Origin: Candolleomyces eurysporus
Taxonomy: Eukaryota; Basidiomycota; Agaricomycetes; Agaricales; Psathyrellaceae
Assembly: GCA_027579435.1 (NCBI GenBank)
Contig: JANBPK010000745.1
Location: 1 to 64,000, forward strand
Length of the DNA: 64,000 nucleotides
Direction of reading: 5' to 3'
Shown: positions 10,490 to 22,059 of the stretch, one piece after another
Numbering within the stretch: the first letter of the stretch is position 1
Layout of the letters: the number at the start of each line of letters is the position of its first letter
Position numbers and translations under genes: made by a program
Notes under the pieces: model-generated
The model's input: the letters and a program-made list of their open reading frames with translations, nothing else
Database searches by the model: none
What the model was told of the DNA's origin: nothing

Positions 10490-13400
10490 TTTCTAGTAAA
10501 CTTGGTCCCGGTCTAACATCAAGCACCCTTTCCAGTTGTGCCATTATTTTCCNCACCCATCTTCAAGCGAACTCAGTNATGGACTACAACTCCGAGGACG
10601 GCGAAGGAAACTTCATGTGGCAGGCCTATGACTTGTACTCGGAAGAAGAGGTTGACTCAGAAGGCTCGGAGCTCGAGAGTGAGGGTGACTCGNAAGATTC
10701 TGATGGTTCGCTCCTCATGCCNCCCCCGGTTGAACCTGTGGTTCGAGTCGAAAAGGAGCAGGGATGTANCTACATTCCAGCCATCCCCGAGCTGCCTTTC
10801 TCAAATCTTCCGATAAATGAAGTTCGAGCTGAACTTTGTGATAATAGCCCTCCGCTAAAACGTATGCACCATTGGCTGGCCTTGAATCCAAGCTCACGGG
10901 ACGCTGACTTCTTTTCGCAGGAAACCTCCTTCGAGGGTTCGTGGCTCGACAGCTACGCTTAGAAAACAAGAGAGGTCCTCGCATACAAGTATCNCCTGTC
11001 CCAGTGAAGGCCGCCGATGCCAGTGACGGCGGCTTCCTGAGCCTTCCAGTGGATATCCTCTTCGAGGTCCGTCACCACTNAGCTTTTTTCGTATGAGCTT
11101 TCTGACTCTCCATCCTCGCNTATTCTGTCAGATACTCTCGGTTTCACANCCACTAGACCTCCATAGTTTCTCTCTGACATGCAAATTCTTGCAACAGCTC
11201 NTATGGGATCGTGATNCGACGACGAACATTGGCGCTGTATATGCCTGGAAAAATGCATTCGGGATGTCCGGGTTACCACGAGGTCCTTCTAGCATTGACC
11301 CTGTTCAATGGGCNTCGTTTCTGTTCGGGCGTTCGGTTTGTAAGGTAAGGGATNCACACTACNCNTACGCNCACAAAGTCGAGAANCGGCCGGNGGTTAA
11401 TCACTGTTCTCAACTCTTGCGTGCAGGATTGCGGATGCCCCGGGGAAAGGACAAANTTNTCAGTTGTAGTCAACCATTGTATTCGTTGCGCGGTCAGTCT
11501 TTCAAGTGCCTCGAGACTGTTGTCCGCTCACCCTCCCTTCATNTTCTTGGGAATAGGAAGTAAGCAAAAAGTTNCGCATTGTATCGCAAGCGCTCACTTC
11601 TGTTTCAACTTAGCTTACTCGAGCAGCCTCTAGNTGGGCTAATGGGGTGCTGAGGGACCAGCGCAAACGGGATGCATCATGGTACAAGAAAAGGTAGGTT
11701 CATAACTCCGACCTTCAGCTCCTTTATTACTTTTGATGCCAACACCGCCGGCAGGGGCGCTCGGGAACTTAGAGCAATGGGATACGAAGCCCGTCTGATC
11801 AAGGACGCAATCCGAGTCACTTTCACCAAAGGCTATCTCCGTCAATGGGATGTTTTAAACATGCGCCCGTCACAGAAAGGTATATATAATCTGTCAGACA
11901 TGACTTTCTGATCACCCGTCACTTTTCTTCCGTTTAGGCTTCCGGTGGCACTTCAAGACCCTCATGGGCAACGCTAAGTCAATTCNCCTAGACCAACAGC
12001 GTGAGAGGAGGTGGACAGCCCTAAACTCCCTCGTCAAGGAATACCAAAGCAAGTCCATCCACCCATCCGAATGGGTCCACTTCCCTCGACANCTTCTGCA
12101 CTCCTGGGATGGAGGCATTCTCCCAAAAGATTTCGACCCTTCTATGCCCGACAGTACTTCCCTTCTATTATCGGAGCTATCCAATTGGTACCAAAAAGTC
12201 CGTGACGACCTTGCAGAGAAAGTTCGGCTCGCATACCCAGCGTTTATTGAGTCGCCTGTAGCGCCCGAACTTGAGGTCTCCCGAGCTGAGGCTGCACTCG
12301 ACCTAGCAGTTGTCGTATTCTCTTGTGCCAATTGCTTGAAAGGCACCCACCATCTGGGGGCGGCGCTCGTTGGTTGGGGTACCATCCTCACTCATATCTG
12401 CAGCAGCAGCACGAACCCGTCAAAGTGGCATGGGACGTTGCACTGGTCTGAAAAGGGCCATGTGTCGGCGCTTGCTCTTGTGGAACTTGTTGGAAAGGAC
12501 CCAAGGACAACGACGGCGGAGGATATGGACAAGCTGGACGCGCGTTTTTTTTTGCGGGAACTGCGAGTATACGGATTTCGCTGGGGTAAAGTGGAGGAAG
12601 GCGTTGAAGTGGAGAGAATGCGTATGTGATTGCTGATTGAATATTGCCATCGTGTCAACGCTGATTGATATATGTATCCTTAGCTCACACATGTGCTCTA
12701 TTGTGTCAAGCCAGGACACGACGATACTCCCCAGACCTGGCTTCTCTTGAGCGAAGAGGCAGCTCAGTCTGTGAAAGCGCGAGAAGGGCCCTATCCACTG
12801 CGAAACAGACCAATTTGGGGTTGCGGACTTTGTACCAAGCATCTTGAGACACCAGAAGAGTACGCCGCAGTTGTAAACCACATCACTACAGAGTTTGTGT
12901 CTCTTTCAATTAACTCGTCACTCTGTTCCTGAAACCTCTCTAATCTTTAGACATGCTGACGACGTCGATGCCATCGCCGAGCTCGAAGTCGGCCATGACC
13001 TCGTCTATTTCCCGAACACCTTCACCAAATATCTTGAAAAGCCAAGCTGGTCTTACAAGTTCTACCCAAGCCGTAAGGCAGTGGCGTACCAAATGGCTCC
13101 GCCNAGGAACCTTTGTTGCATTCACTGTCCGCCCACNTCCTCGATTAGACTGAGGTGGGATAACACCCGGGATCTCATCGGGCACATAAAGGAGTGGGTT
13201 CCACGCGTTCAGTGGTGCGATAGTTCTCAAATATGCTGACGGATTTCTTCTCTAGATTTCACGTCCCAGACCCTGTCGAAGGAAGAGATTATATGGAAGT
13301 TGAGATAACGAGTGGTGAAGTAAGGGTATCTCATTGAGCAGACGGGTTCTGATCATTGCGTTTTAGTCGGTATTGCTGTGAGCTTGATAATAAGTAGACT

Positions 13401-13920
13401 CTCCGAGATTTGCCTCTCTGTACTCGTGGAATCGAAGCAACAAGTTGACATGCGCTGGAGTAATAGTTGTTACTGAAACAGCCGGCTTCAACAGTGCCTA
13501 AGTGCTCCNTGAGACTGAGTCAATGCACGAGCAGAGGGCTACGAGAGAGCACAGGGGTCTCGCTGTCCAAGGCGCTATCTAGCGCGCTTAACCATCTAAC
13601 CGTGAATGGTAACGCGCTTGCCCAGCAGCCTTCTCGTTTCCTAATTGGTCGCGNAGGCCACCAAGTAAAAAAGCCCAGTTCAAGGATCAGACACTATCTT
13701 TGGAGAAAAGAGCCAAAGTAAACCATTCATAAATTATTCATACAAGGTATTACAACGTTAAGTGACATCCTTTTTTTTTTACAAACATTGTGGTATTAGC
13801 CCGGGTATCTGGGTACGATGATACACATGGACGCCCGAAACGTATAGGATGAAGAGAAGAGTTGCACAAGGCTAAAATAACAAGCCTTGAATCGTTAGGG
13901 ATTGAAGACAGGGTTAAAGA
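10490..13920. repeat. segmental duplication, left copy (pairs with about 22060-25285)
   Basis: Collinear with about 22060-25285 across a whole gene, its introns and flanks. Homology starts in the 5' leader (shared GATCAAGCACCC-like context before each ATG) and ends past a shared poly-T and 'CGCCCGAAACGTA' segment. This copy has an extra ~200 bp at about 13423-13628 absent from the right copy, and many single N bases. Orientation is the same in both copies. Confidence 0.88.
10579..13337 (+). CDS. F-box protein, left copy of a duplicated pair (one frame break)
   Basis: Predicted adaptor of an SCF ubiquitin ligase. Exons, set by comparison with the right copy: 10579-10861, 10921-11066, 11132-11344, 11427-11492, 11557-11559, 11614-11693, 11755-11879, 11938-12621, 12684-12892, 12951-13193, 13256-13337. 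The F-box is LPVDILFE joined to ILSV..PLDLHSFSLTCKFLQQL. A Cys-rich stretch follows (DCGCPGERT, HCIRC), typical of a large agaricomycete F-box family. The N-terminal region is acidic (SEEEVDSEGSELESEGDS). The T run at 12545-12553 has nine T where the other copy needs eight positions, breaking the frame; removing one T restores FFCGNCEYT. Exon 5 is predicted to be three bases (GAA). At least ten N positions lie within the gene. It could be a recent pseudogene, but the rest of the frame is intact, so a consensus error is likelier. Confidence 0.75.
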
Positions 13921-13952
13921 GGACAGCAGCCAATCACAGAANGTTTCCTGTT
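13338..13952. other. spacer with copy-specific ~200-bp insertion
   Basis: Between the 3' ends of the convergent F-box gene and transporter gene. The segment about 13423-13628 is absent from the matching place in the right F-box duplicate, where only about 17 bp stand. It includes the near-palindrome GGCGCTATCTAGCGCGC. No terminal repeats were found. The poly-T and the following sequence match the right copy again. Confidence 0.6.
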
Positions 13953-15027
13953 TCATGCAACACGCTTGGGGAATACACCGAGAGGGAGGCGNATAACGGC
14001 CATATCCTCAGCTGCAAGCAGCTCGCTGAGGCCGATGTAGTAGGCGATGAAGGCGGTGATGACTCCAAGGACACCTCCAGCCTTGGTCACNCTGAAAGAA
14101 TTTCGTCAGTCGCTTCTTCGAAGGTGGAATTTGACCGGGCTTACTTGACAGCCAGGTANAAGTCACCGATNGCAAGGACCAAGAATGTGACGGTGAGGAA
14201 CCCGAACAANGCGATGAATGCCACACTCTTCCTTAGAGCCGCGATGCTAGAAGGAAAGGATTAACAAAAAAATACCAACAGGCTTTGAAGAGCGCACTCA
14301 CAAAAACCAGAAAGTCACAAGGCACCAGGTGATAAGGTAAATTCCGATCGCAGCAGCGAACTCTTCAGTATCAGTGTAAGCTGCCCGAACACCAGTGAAC
14401 GGCAATTGGATCGTCGCGTACGACAACCAGAAGGCGCCGTAAGAAGTGAACGCTGTTTGGAAACGAGGCGAAGTTAGCGAATGAAGCTGTGTTTCACAGA
14501 GGCGGGCCGGGTTATGTGNCGGCTTGCCAAGACCTTCACATCAAGGTACGCAAGCGCCAAGGGCCACAAAGGTTAATCATCATCACAGCATAGTGATGAC
14601 GTCGGGCATTCCCAGTGGTCGATGAAGGAATGAATGAAAAGGAACCAATGCTTACCAGCGCCAGCNAAGGTGTTGCCTCGAGGGAACTCCCACATACCAG
14701 CCAGGAGTTGGGCGAGACCACCACAGAAGATGGCCATACCCACAACGACGTTCGGGTGATGGATCCCTCTGGCCTGGGCGTTGTACAATGACAGCATCAG
14801 AGTCGTCGAAGCGAAGGAGAAGAGACCACTATTAATAGATCATATCAGTAAACTTCGAAAGGGTGAAGGCCAGGAAGATTCGAGACGCACAGGGTCCCAG
14901 GATTCCCAATTAGAGATGGCCGAGTGGCTGCAGCGTAGCCTGCCGTTCTGCTGACGGCTTCCTGAGGAGTCGTTGCATGTACCGCCGCTCCCTTCTCTAA
15001 CACATCTGCAGAGGCGCCGTTGGACAT
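13953..15027 (-). CDS. GPR1/FUN34/YaaH family acetate transporter
   Basis: Plasma-membrane carrier for acetate or other short monocarboxylates, family of yeast Ady2 and Aspergillus AcpA. Five exons, 14891-15027, 14656-14828, 14302-14452, 14145-14246 and 13953-14091, join in phase to 233 residues. Family marks: NPGTLGLFSFASTTLML after a polar N-terminus (the NPAPLGL-type motif with Thr for Pro), then NVVVGMAIFCGGLAQLLAGMWEF, FTSYGAFWLSYATI, and the C-terminal LAAEDMAVIRLPLGVFPKR. Six hydrophobic segments are visible. The third intron (14453-14655, 203 nt) is four times longer than the others. N bases at 14091, 14154 (coding), 14171, 14210 and 14666 affect single codons. It would let the fungus take up acetate released during plant-polymer decay. 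Confidence 0.93.
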
Positions 15028-15185
15028 GTTGGTGATGTTGGGGACGAGGGAAAAACGGGGTCAAGAAGAAGCGATGGACGGCAGAGGCTGGTTTAAGTCT
15101 AACCCACTGGCAGACAGATGGGGAAGCTGAGGGGATAAACTTGAGCCGGTGAAATCAACGGCATGAGGAAGGCGAACCCCAGAGC

Positions 15186-15193
15186 TATTTATA
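15186..15193 (-). promoter_or_regulatory. probable TATA box of the acetate transporter gene
   Basis: The minus strand reads TATAAATA here, about 160 bp upstream of the transporter ATG. This spacing suits a TATA element plus a 5' leader. Only the sequence match supports it. Confidence 0.5.
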
Positions 15194-17224
15194 CTGCTTC
15201 GGCTTCTCTACCGTTCTCTGGGCACCGAGTGCTTCGAAGCGCTCAATCCGCATCGACTTCACTCAAGACCATCGGTGATGTGGAGGTCCTTCTGTCATGA
15301 GACCACGGGCTGGAGCGGCGCTCCCTAGGTACGTACTACGAAGGAACCTGGATCTCTGCGCCCTCCATTTGTCGCGGCCGGAATCCGTGCGGATCTCGCG
15401 TCGAGATTTAGCGACCTCGGTTACAGGATTTGTCATTGCGAAAATAGTTATGCCATGGACATGGAGCAAAATGGCAGCCATTGTTCTTGGCGGTTCGGTG
15501 CGGCACGAAGTCGAGGTCCTTCGAGTGCCCTTCAAATTGCCCAAAGACAGAGTTCTACTCAAATTATGCGCTGAATTGGTTAAATGGGCATGGTGTCTCA
15601 CTATTGCTGCCCGTGCTTGACGCAGGTAGCCAGTGATCTAAAAGTTTGCCATTGCCATCTGTCTGATATACGACCGTGAATCTAGGAAAAGTTACGTGGG
15701 GAAACGAGCCTTTCCTATCGGGGCTTGGCACATTCGGTTAAGACGTATCGAATGATGAAATGTGGGATCAAGTGGGGTATAAAGGAGAATGACAAACGAT
15801 AATTTTCATCTGTCATCGAGGAGGACATGGCTGCTTTTGTCCGCCAAGGATTGCTGCTAGTCGCAGCCGAAGCCTTGGCAATGTTAGCCATGTAGACAGA
15901 CAATACATGTACATAGGAGATATACCGTAGAATGTTTGTGATTGAATAAGATATAAATTATTGTCACCTCCAGACTCCACAGAACCGTCGCGACTCGTGG
16001 ACTCGCGATCGGTGGCTGGCCAGGCCCATGCCGAGGCCTACAGACTCCGAGATGGTAACCCGTCCCGTCGCTAAAAATAACTCGCCGCATGATCGGCCGC
16101 TCCTTCGAAGAACGACTTCTATGCGCTCTTCGTACTCTTCTACGGTTTTTAGGGTAAAGTCTACACTACATGCACAGTGTATGTCGGAATTTCACTGGAT
16201 ATATCGAACCCGCTCAACACCGAAGGCCGTTCTAGGTCTTTTGGTAAGGATGGCGTCACAGTGCCATCGACTCCACCTCTTAGCTCGACCAATGCCAAAA
16301 ATGCAGGATCTGTTCGCAGGCTATTGCATTGTAATGTATGAATCATATTCGCGGTATACGGTTCTCCAGAGTGATCTAGCTTAGGGGTTGAAGGTGCAAT
16401 TGGAACGAAGTACTCACGAGAACCGGCAACACCCTAGCGAAGTAACTTCTCCCATCTTCCAAACCACACGATAGGGCGATGCTGTGATTAAGCTTTCTGG
16501 CTGGGAAAGCTTCTGAACATGAGTGAACCTCCTGTCTCGACCCCAAAACAATGGTTTCCAGTGGTTTCCCCAGCCGAAGTCGTTCGCTGCCTGGACTATC
16601 ATCGGTGACCCGGCCGTTCCGTTTGTATAGCAATTGCCAGGTACCGCCTGTCATCGTGTACCCGGGTTCCGTGTGGTGGTGGGCGGCACATACTGCCTCA
16701 CGGATGGACTCGCATTACCCCAGTGTGCACACGTAGCGACACTTACGAGAGGCGATGGTATGTGTGTTTCGCATTACGTTGGGCCGTCCCCAGTGCCCCG
16801 CATTTGATGGGCGCTTATTAGGCATTCAAGGCTGCAAAATATCAGCAGCGATCGGTAAAGGAAAAGCGACGATCTCTGGTTGAAGGAATATCCAAAGATG
16901 CCTTCAACGGGTAAGTTTCAGGCTTGTTAAATATAGGAACAACGTGGAGATGAACTAACAGCAAGAACCCCGGCGGCACTGAAAGTGTGCATGCAAGATT
17001 AGGTCGAATGGAGACTTACAAGGCATACACCAACTGTCCTCAATTCTGGTACTTATCCCGATGATAGTATCCTAGAAGAAGGTCATCCGCAGGACCGACC
17101 GACGGAGGGGGATCGAACGTCGTTCAAAAATAGATTGGGTCTTCGACGAGACAGCACCAATTCCATGAGAGCCGAGACCCTCCGAATCCCCTGCGAAAAA
17201 GAATAGCAACACCATGCATATGGG
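15194..17224. other. intergenic, 2 kb
   Basis: No gene could be built. One minus-strand stretch (about 16376-16680) reads with only short gaps as an aromatic, Trp-rich peptide (WQLLYKRNG; in a neighbouring frame NHWKPLFWGRD), perhaps the remnant of a secreted enzyme, but frames disagree and no start or splice model holds. The rest shows only short shadow frames. Confidence 0.4.
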
Positions 17225-18490
17225 CTACAGCCAAACGAACGTCGTCCTGGTAGGAATCTCCAAATTCCTCGCGACGACCTTTAAATTCCTCCCACCGTCC
17301 ACCCGCTTCAAGACGGCAACGCCTCCTTTGCCCGTAACGCCGCTCGCAACAAGATACTCGTCCCCACCGGTTCCAACCGGGCCAAACTCCATTCCCCGGA
17401 CCCGTTCCAAGCCGGTATGAACTTGATTCACCAAGACCAAACCCTCGTCAGCCTTCCCTTTGTTAACGTGCTCGAAAATGGCGATAGTGTCACCGCGGGG
17501 ATCGGACAGGCCGAGGTTACGGTTTGAAACATAGATGTAGGATTTCGGGAACCTCTTGGTGGGAGGCGGAATCAAGATCTCCGCTGCGGACCATTTGGCT
17601 CCCGCTGGAGCGTCCTCAGGGGCCACGGAGACACGGGTGATTGCACTCGAGGTGGCGTTGAGAGCGGGTATAGGCTGGACAGAGAGGGTGGATGAGAGCT
17701 CGTGCAGTGTGAAGAGCCTATCACCTGAGAAGGAGGACAAGGCAGAACGGTCGGTGTCATTCTGGATTGACGTTGCTGGACGAGGACTTACCGACGATAG
17801 AGATGTGCCGCGGTCCACTTCCTTTTGGTTGTGGTATAGGCTCCTTGAACACGACTTTATCGCTATCTTGTTCCTCCTGCAACCTCCAAATCGTATCGGC
17901 ACCCTGCGTGGATTGACCATAAACTTTCAGAGATTTTATCAAGTAGCAATAGATGCACACTCACCAAGTCTGGAATGAGCAACGCATCTCCGTACTGAAC
18001 GGTCTGATGTGGGTGGCTCAACGTCCCAGGTGGCACCTGGAATTTGATCAGAGGACCTGATCCGTTGAATTTAGCTCCTCCATGGGTAGTCTTGATGATT
18101 CTCCCATCACCGGTGCTGTAATTCATCACTACCACCTTTCCGTTAGGGAGCGCAACCACATGAGCCGGGTCTGCTCCTAGCGTCGAAACGGTGTCTAAAG
18201 GGTCAGACAAGGACCCATCTGGCGCGATGTTGAAAGATTGAAGAGCACCTAATGGTGCCATTTCGTTCACCGCACTGTTCCTTTTGTTAGCAAGATCCCT
18301 CAGTTCTTTAGCAGTGGAACACTTACTAGAGGATATGCTTATTGGTGGGATGTTGGGTAATCCATGAAGTGTTGTGCCCTGTGGGCGAGGTCGAGAGCAA
18401 GCGCAAAGTGGACGACCGTCCTGTCACTGTGAAAAGGTAAGTCGCGACAAAGAGGTCGTAGCCGCCCGCAATAATCTTCCAAGATACCAT
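17225..18490 (-). CDS. carboxymuconate cyclase-like lactonase (beta-propeller), copy A
   Basis: Member of the seven-bladed-propeller lactonase family that includes fungal 3-carboxy-cis,cis-muconate lactonizing enzyme of the beta-ketoadipate pathway for protocatechuate. Exons 18327-18490, 17965-18274, 17792-17903 and 17225-17724 join in phase to 361 residues. The start MVSWKIIAGGYDLFVATY is shared with copy B. Family marks: HPTNKHILYAVNE across intron 1, SHPHQTVQYGDALLIPDLGAD across intron 2, GPRHISIVGDRLF across intron 3, YIYVSNRNLG and RGDTIAIFEHV. No signal peptide, so likely cytosolic. It lies 367 bp downstream of copy B, same strand, with introns at the same places, so the pair arose by tandem duplication. 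The true substrate could be another lactone or muconate. Confidence 0.88.
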
Positions 18491-18857
18491 GGTGATGAAG
18501 AGGTGACGACCAAGGAGCGTTTTCCACGTCAGCGATAGCAAGAATGTACTTATACTATCGACGTCGCTAGCGAGAGCATCGACACGCGAGCGCACATGAT
18601 TCGACTTCGTAAATTAGAGGCTTTGGCTTCGCGGGTGGACATATTTCGGTGCATCGTCGACGTGGCTGAATTTGATGTCGTAAATTCGGAATTTCCGAGG
18701 TATATTGCGACTGAGAACCGAGAACGTCGGAGACGAAGCGAACACAGTGGTGTTGGCACCTCGTCAGGAAATTCATCTGACCACCTGAACACGTACATGG
18801 GTTCCACAAGTGATTCCATTTGAGACGCCGCCAGCATACTTACACGCAATCGCACAA

Positions 18858-20165
18858 TCAAAGCCAGATGAAGCTTGTACGGTTAGGGATGTCCCTATTG
18901 CGCACGATCTCTTTCAAGTCCTTTCCACCATCAACCCTCTGGAAGACAACGACCCCACCCTGCCCAGTCTGACCACTCGCAAGGATAAACTCATCACCAC
19001 CATCTTCCCCGGCCGGTCCAACCGACAGAACACGTATCTGGTTCAATCCAGTAAAGACCTGCTTCACAAGCTTCAACTCTTCGTCCTCCGTGTCTTTGTT
19101 CACCAGTTCGAATATCGCAATCGTATCACCGCGCTCGTCCGGAACGCCGAGGTTTCGATTAGAGACATAGACGTAGGGTGTCGGGAACTTGTCAGTGCGG
19201 GGCGGGATGACAATCGCACCGCCAGCCCAATCCGCGCCGTATCGAGGGGCATCCTCCGGGATGATGGTGGTTCGTGAAAGGATGGTAGAGTTGTCTTCAG
19301 GAAGCTTGGGAACCGTTTGGACCATGAGAGTAGACGACTTCTCTTGAATCGTGTAGAGCCGATCCTCTGAGGGAGTAGTCAGGTATGTCGATACTGCTGG
19401 ACCATAAGGTAGAGAAAGATCCTTTGCTTACCGAAGATAGCGATATGTCGAGGGCCGCTCTTCTTAGGCTGAGTGATATTACCGGTGATATTGAGCTTGA
19501 GTATATCCGTAATATTAGGGCCAACCGGTTCCTCGATGACACGCCAAATAATATCCCTTCCCTTCATTCAAACTTTCATTAGCCAAAGCAAGGAGCGATC
19601 AGAACGCAAAGTCCACTCACTGTATCAGGAATCCAAAGCTCGTTCCCGTATTCCAAAATCATGCTAGGATTTGAGATCTCGTCTTTCTTGGCGTCAGCTG
19701 GAAACTGGATGTATTCAACCGGAGCAGTGACATTGAACGTCGCTCCAGAATCTGTGGTGTTAATCACCCTAGCGGAGCCTGTGCTGGTGTTCACAATCCC
19801 GATTTTGCCATTAGAGAGGGCCGCGATATACTGAGGATTGGCCCCAAGAGAGTTTGTGGTGTTCAGCGCCACTGACAAGGTCCCGACAGGATTGACCAGG
19901 AACGACTGTAACAACCCATTTCCTTGCTCGTTCACTGTGCTGTCATTTGCAATCGTGTCAGTCCTACTCAATTTTGATCGTTAAAAGACTATGAAACTCA
20001 CTATATGATGCTGTGGTTCTCCGGGTGCCTGGCCAGCCACGTAGGGTTCTGACCCGTCGCTGATTTAGCCCATAACTCCAAAGAAGATGAGTTGGCTGTT
20101 GCCGTAAAGAGATACGTGGCGATAAAGGCGTCGTAGCCACCGGCGAGAATGCGCCAGGAGACCAT
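18858..20165 (-). CDS. carboxymuconate cyclase-like lactonase (beta-propeller), copy B
   Basis: Upstream paralogue of copy A. Exons 20002-20165, 19621-19939, 19432-19561 and 18858-19366 join in phase to 373 residues. It starts MVSWRILAGGYDAFIATYLFT and keeps YTVNEQGNG, ELWIPDT, SGPRHIAIF, PYVYVSNRNLG and RGDTIAIFELV. Compared with copy A it has a longer third-exon loop with several potential N-glycosylation triplets (NITDILKLNITGNIT) and an Asn/Thr-rich segment in exon 2 (NTTDSGATFNVT). All three intron positions are shared with copy A. The diverged loops suggest the two may accept different substrates. Same pathway inference as copy A. Confidence 0.88.
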
Positions 20166-20633
20166 GGTTCACCAAGGGGCCAATGTGAGGATAAGGTCCT
20201 AGTCAACCCGCACGATGCCGACGAACAATCATGGCGGTCGTATTTGAAGTGCCAGGCCAAAAGAAGTCGTTGAGGGACAAGACATCCATAAGCTTAAGGG
20301 AACCAACGACTTCCGGATGGATGTCGGAGTTAGCAAGTGCTAAGAACAACGAGGAATATTCAAATTATGCGAGGCGATCCCAGCGATGGGATATTAGGGA
20401 AATCTGCAGTTCCCCAGCTTGAGGTGATTTAAACCTGTACAAACAAAAGACAATCAGACCCGACGAAGGCTAACATAGCTGAAACGTACCACTGGCAGTC
20501 CTAATTATGTTGATATTCGAACCGATAATACCTCGGGAGAAGTTGGAGGCTTCTTGCATAGCACGTCGGAGATAATGGAAGAGGTGCTGGGCTTATCATG
20601 TCCCATTGCTTCTGTAGCCCACGATTCGGTATT
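20166..20633. other. short intergenic region
   Basis: Holds the upstream region of lactonase copy B and the 3' flank of the next minus-strand gene. No supported gene. Confidence 0.4.
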
Positions 20634-21769
20634 TTATGATTCTTGGGCGATTTCTTCGGCCTCTTCTTCGTCTTCGTCTTCGTCTTCGTCTTCGTAGTCA
20701 CATTCTACCACCAGACCTTCTACGAAATGCCACTCTACTCGTTTAAGGCTTGGTATCTTGTGGAATCGGTACTTGCGTCCTCCGGACCCTTCAATTTCTT
20801 GTTCTTGTCCGGTTTTAAGCGCAATCCAGCGAGTTTTGAATCCAGGAGAAGCCAAAACTGTCGTGATGCAGCCATGACATTCTCCAGACCACGCGAAAGG
20901 ATTCAAGTCTTCCGAATCACCCAAATGGACCTCGAAATATTCAAAAGCGGTGACGGTCACTGAGACGAACTCCAGCCTTTCCAGTGAAGATAGGGCTTTC
21001 ATGTAATGAATCTAGAACGACTCGGGTAAGCGAGTATACTAATAGATAGTGTCTTTTCTCAGTCTTACCGAAAGCCCTGCCCCGTTTTCATACACGATGG
21101 ATTTAGGAAGTGGTGGCGCCAGGTCAAGCGCACAGTCGAGATTGCATAGATCGCACCAGGTCCTCGTTTGGCGGAGGCGCAAAATCCTGAGGTTAGCGAA
21201 ACGCTGAATAGCGGAAATCACAGATGGGGTCGGTCTTTGAACGCCGTTGACATGGAGCTCTGAAAGGTGAGCTGGCGGGTTCACAAACAAGTTGATCAAT
21301 TCGACGGTGTCAGGAACCCTGTTCATGAAGGTTTCGTCCAGCCGCAGGATCTGGAGCTTCCTCAATGGCTTGAGATCAATTGCTCCGTCCGAATATTTTA
21401 ACCACGAGCAATGGATAAACCTAAAGAACCACGAGTGAGTGCTGCACAAGATAGGGTGTGTCGTCAAGCCCACCTCGTCCAGTGACTCAAAATCTTTAAA
21501 AACATATCACAGCCCCCTTCCAAATCTTTTGCAGATCGAATACTAAGCGACCGAAACCAAACTTCCAGCACAATCTCCCGGTATGTCCTTGATGCAACAC
21601 TCAAAGACGCGAGAACATGCCAGGGCGGTTTGGTCGATAAAGCCAGGTCGTCCAGGTTTGAAAACCTGGGAATGGGAGGAGGTGCCGCCAAAGCATACAC
21701 AGCTTCCACTATTTCTCTGACAATTTCCAGGGGGAGGGAGAGGTTTGAATGGGATGCGTTGAAGGGCAT
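20634..21769 (-). CDS. F-box-like protein with leucine-rich segment and acidic tail
   Basis: Exons 21474-21769, 21069-21420 and 20634-21011 join in phase to 341 residues. The N-terminus LSLPLEIVREIVEAVYAL with HVLASLSVASRTYREIVLEVWFRSL has the shape of a fungal F-box domain (LPxEI followed by a hydrophobic repeat). Repeated Leu patterns follow (KLQILRLDETF, LRILRLRQTRTW). The C-terminus ends in a run of Asp/Glu (about 20637-20698), encoded by a GAA/GAC repeat prone to slippage. Exon 2 carries LHVNGVQRPTP, also found in the decayed copy at 33.0-33.7 kb. It may be an SCF adaptor, but the F-box is weak and function is unknown. Confidence 0.72.
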
Positions 21770-21868
21770 TAGATTCGGCTCCCCCTTGATGATGGTTGTG
21801 GAAAACAAAGATAGGTTCAAATTCCGCTGATCAATTGAAGCTGCGGAATTTGGTGCATGCGATGGTAG

Positions 21869-22010
21869 TCGATGCTTTGTTTTACGAAATTGTGGCTCAT
21901 GATACATATATATCTTTGAGCTCTTACGAATGCTATCCAAGGTCCTTCAACTTCGATGGCTTCGGCCTTGTTGCCTCGACACGGACCGGTGGTCACGCGC
22001 AGAATTGTCG
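21869..22010 (+). other. short diverged segment related to 33.98-34.14 kb
   Basis: This stretch, with its open reading (ALFYEIVAHDTY), recurs at about 33985-34140 and in weaker form near 26130-26200. All three lie beside relics or F-box genes. I take it as a dispersed fragment of an older gene, perhaps one exon; no complete parent is visible in the window. Confidence 0.35.
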
Positions 22011-22059
22011 GCCGTTTTTGGGGATCAGGACTCGGGCACCGGCAACACCCATAAATTTG

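Noticed and set aside
10579..13337. Calling the left F-box copy a certain pseudogene
   Set aside because: Only one frame break in a nine-T run, in an N-rich stretch; all splice sites are kept, so an error is likelier than decay.
13550..13610. tRNA gene on the minus strand
   Set aside because: A D-arm-like stretch is present, but no T-arm (GGTTCGA type) and no closing acceptor stem could be found.
20700..20960. Plus-strand ORF 20643-20963
   Set aside because: Its Phe/Val repeat is the complement of the Asp/Glu tail of the minus-strand gene.
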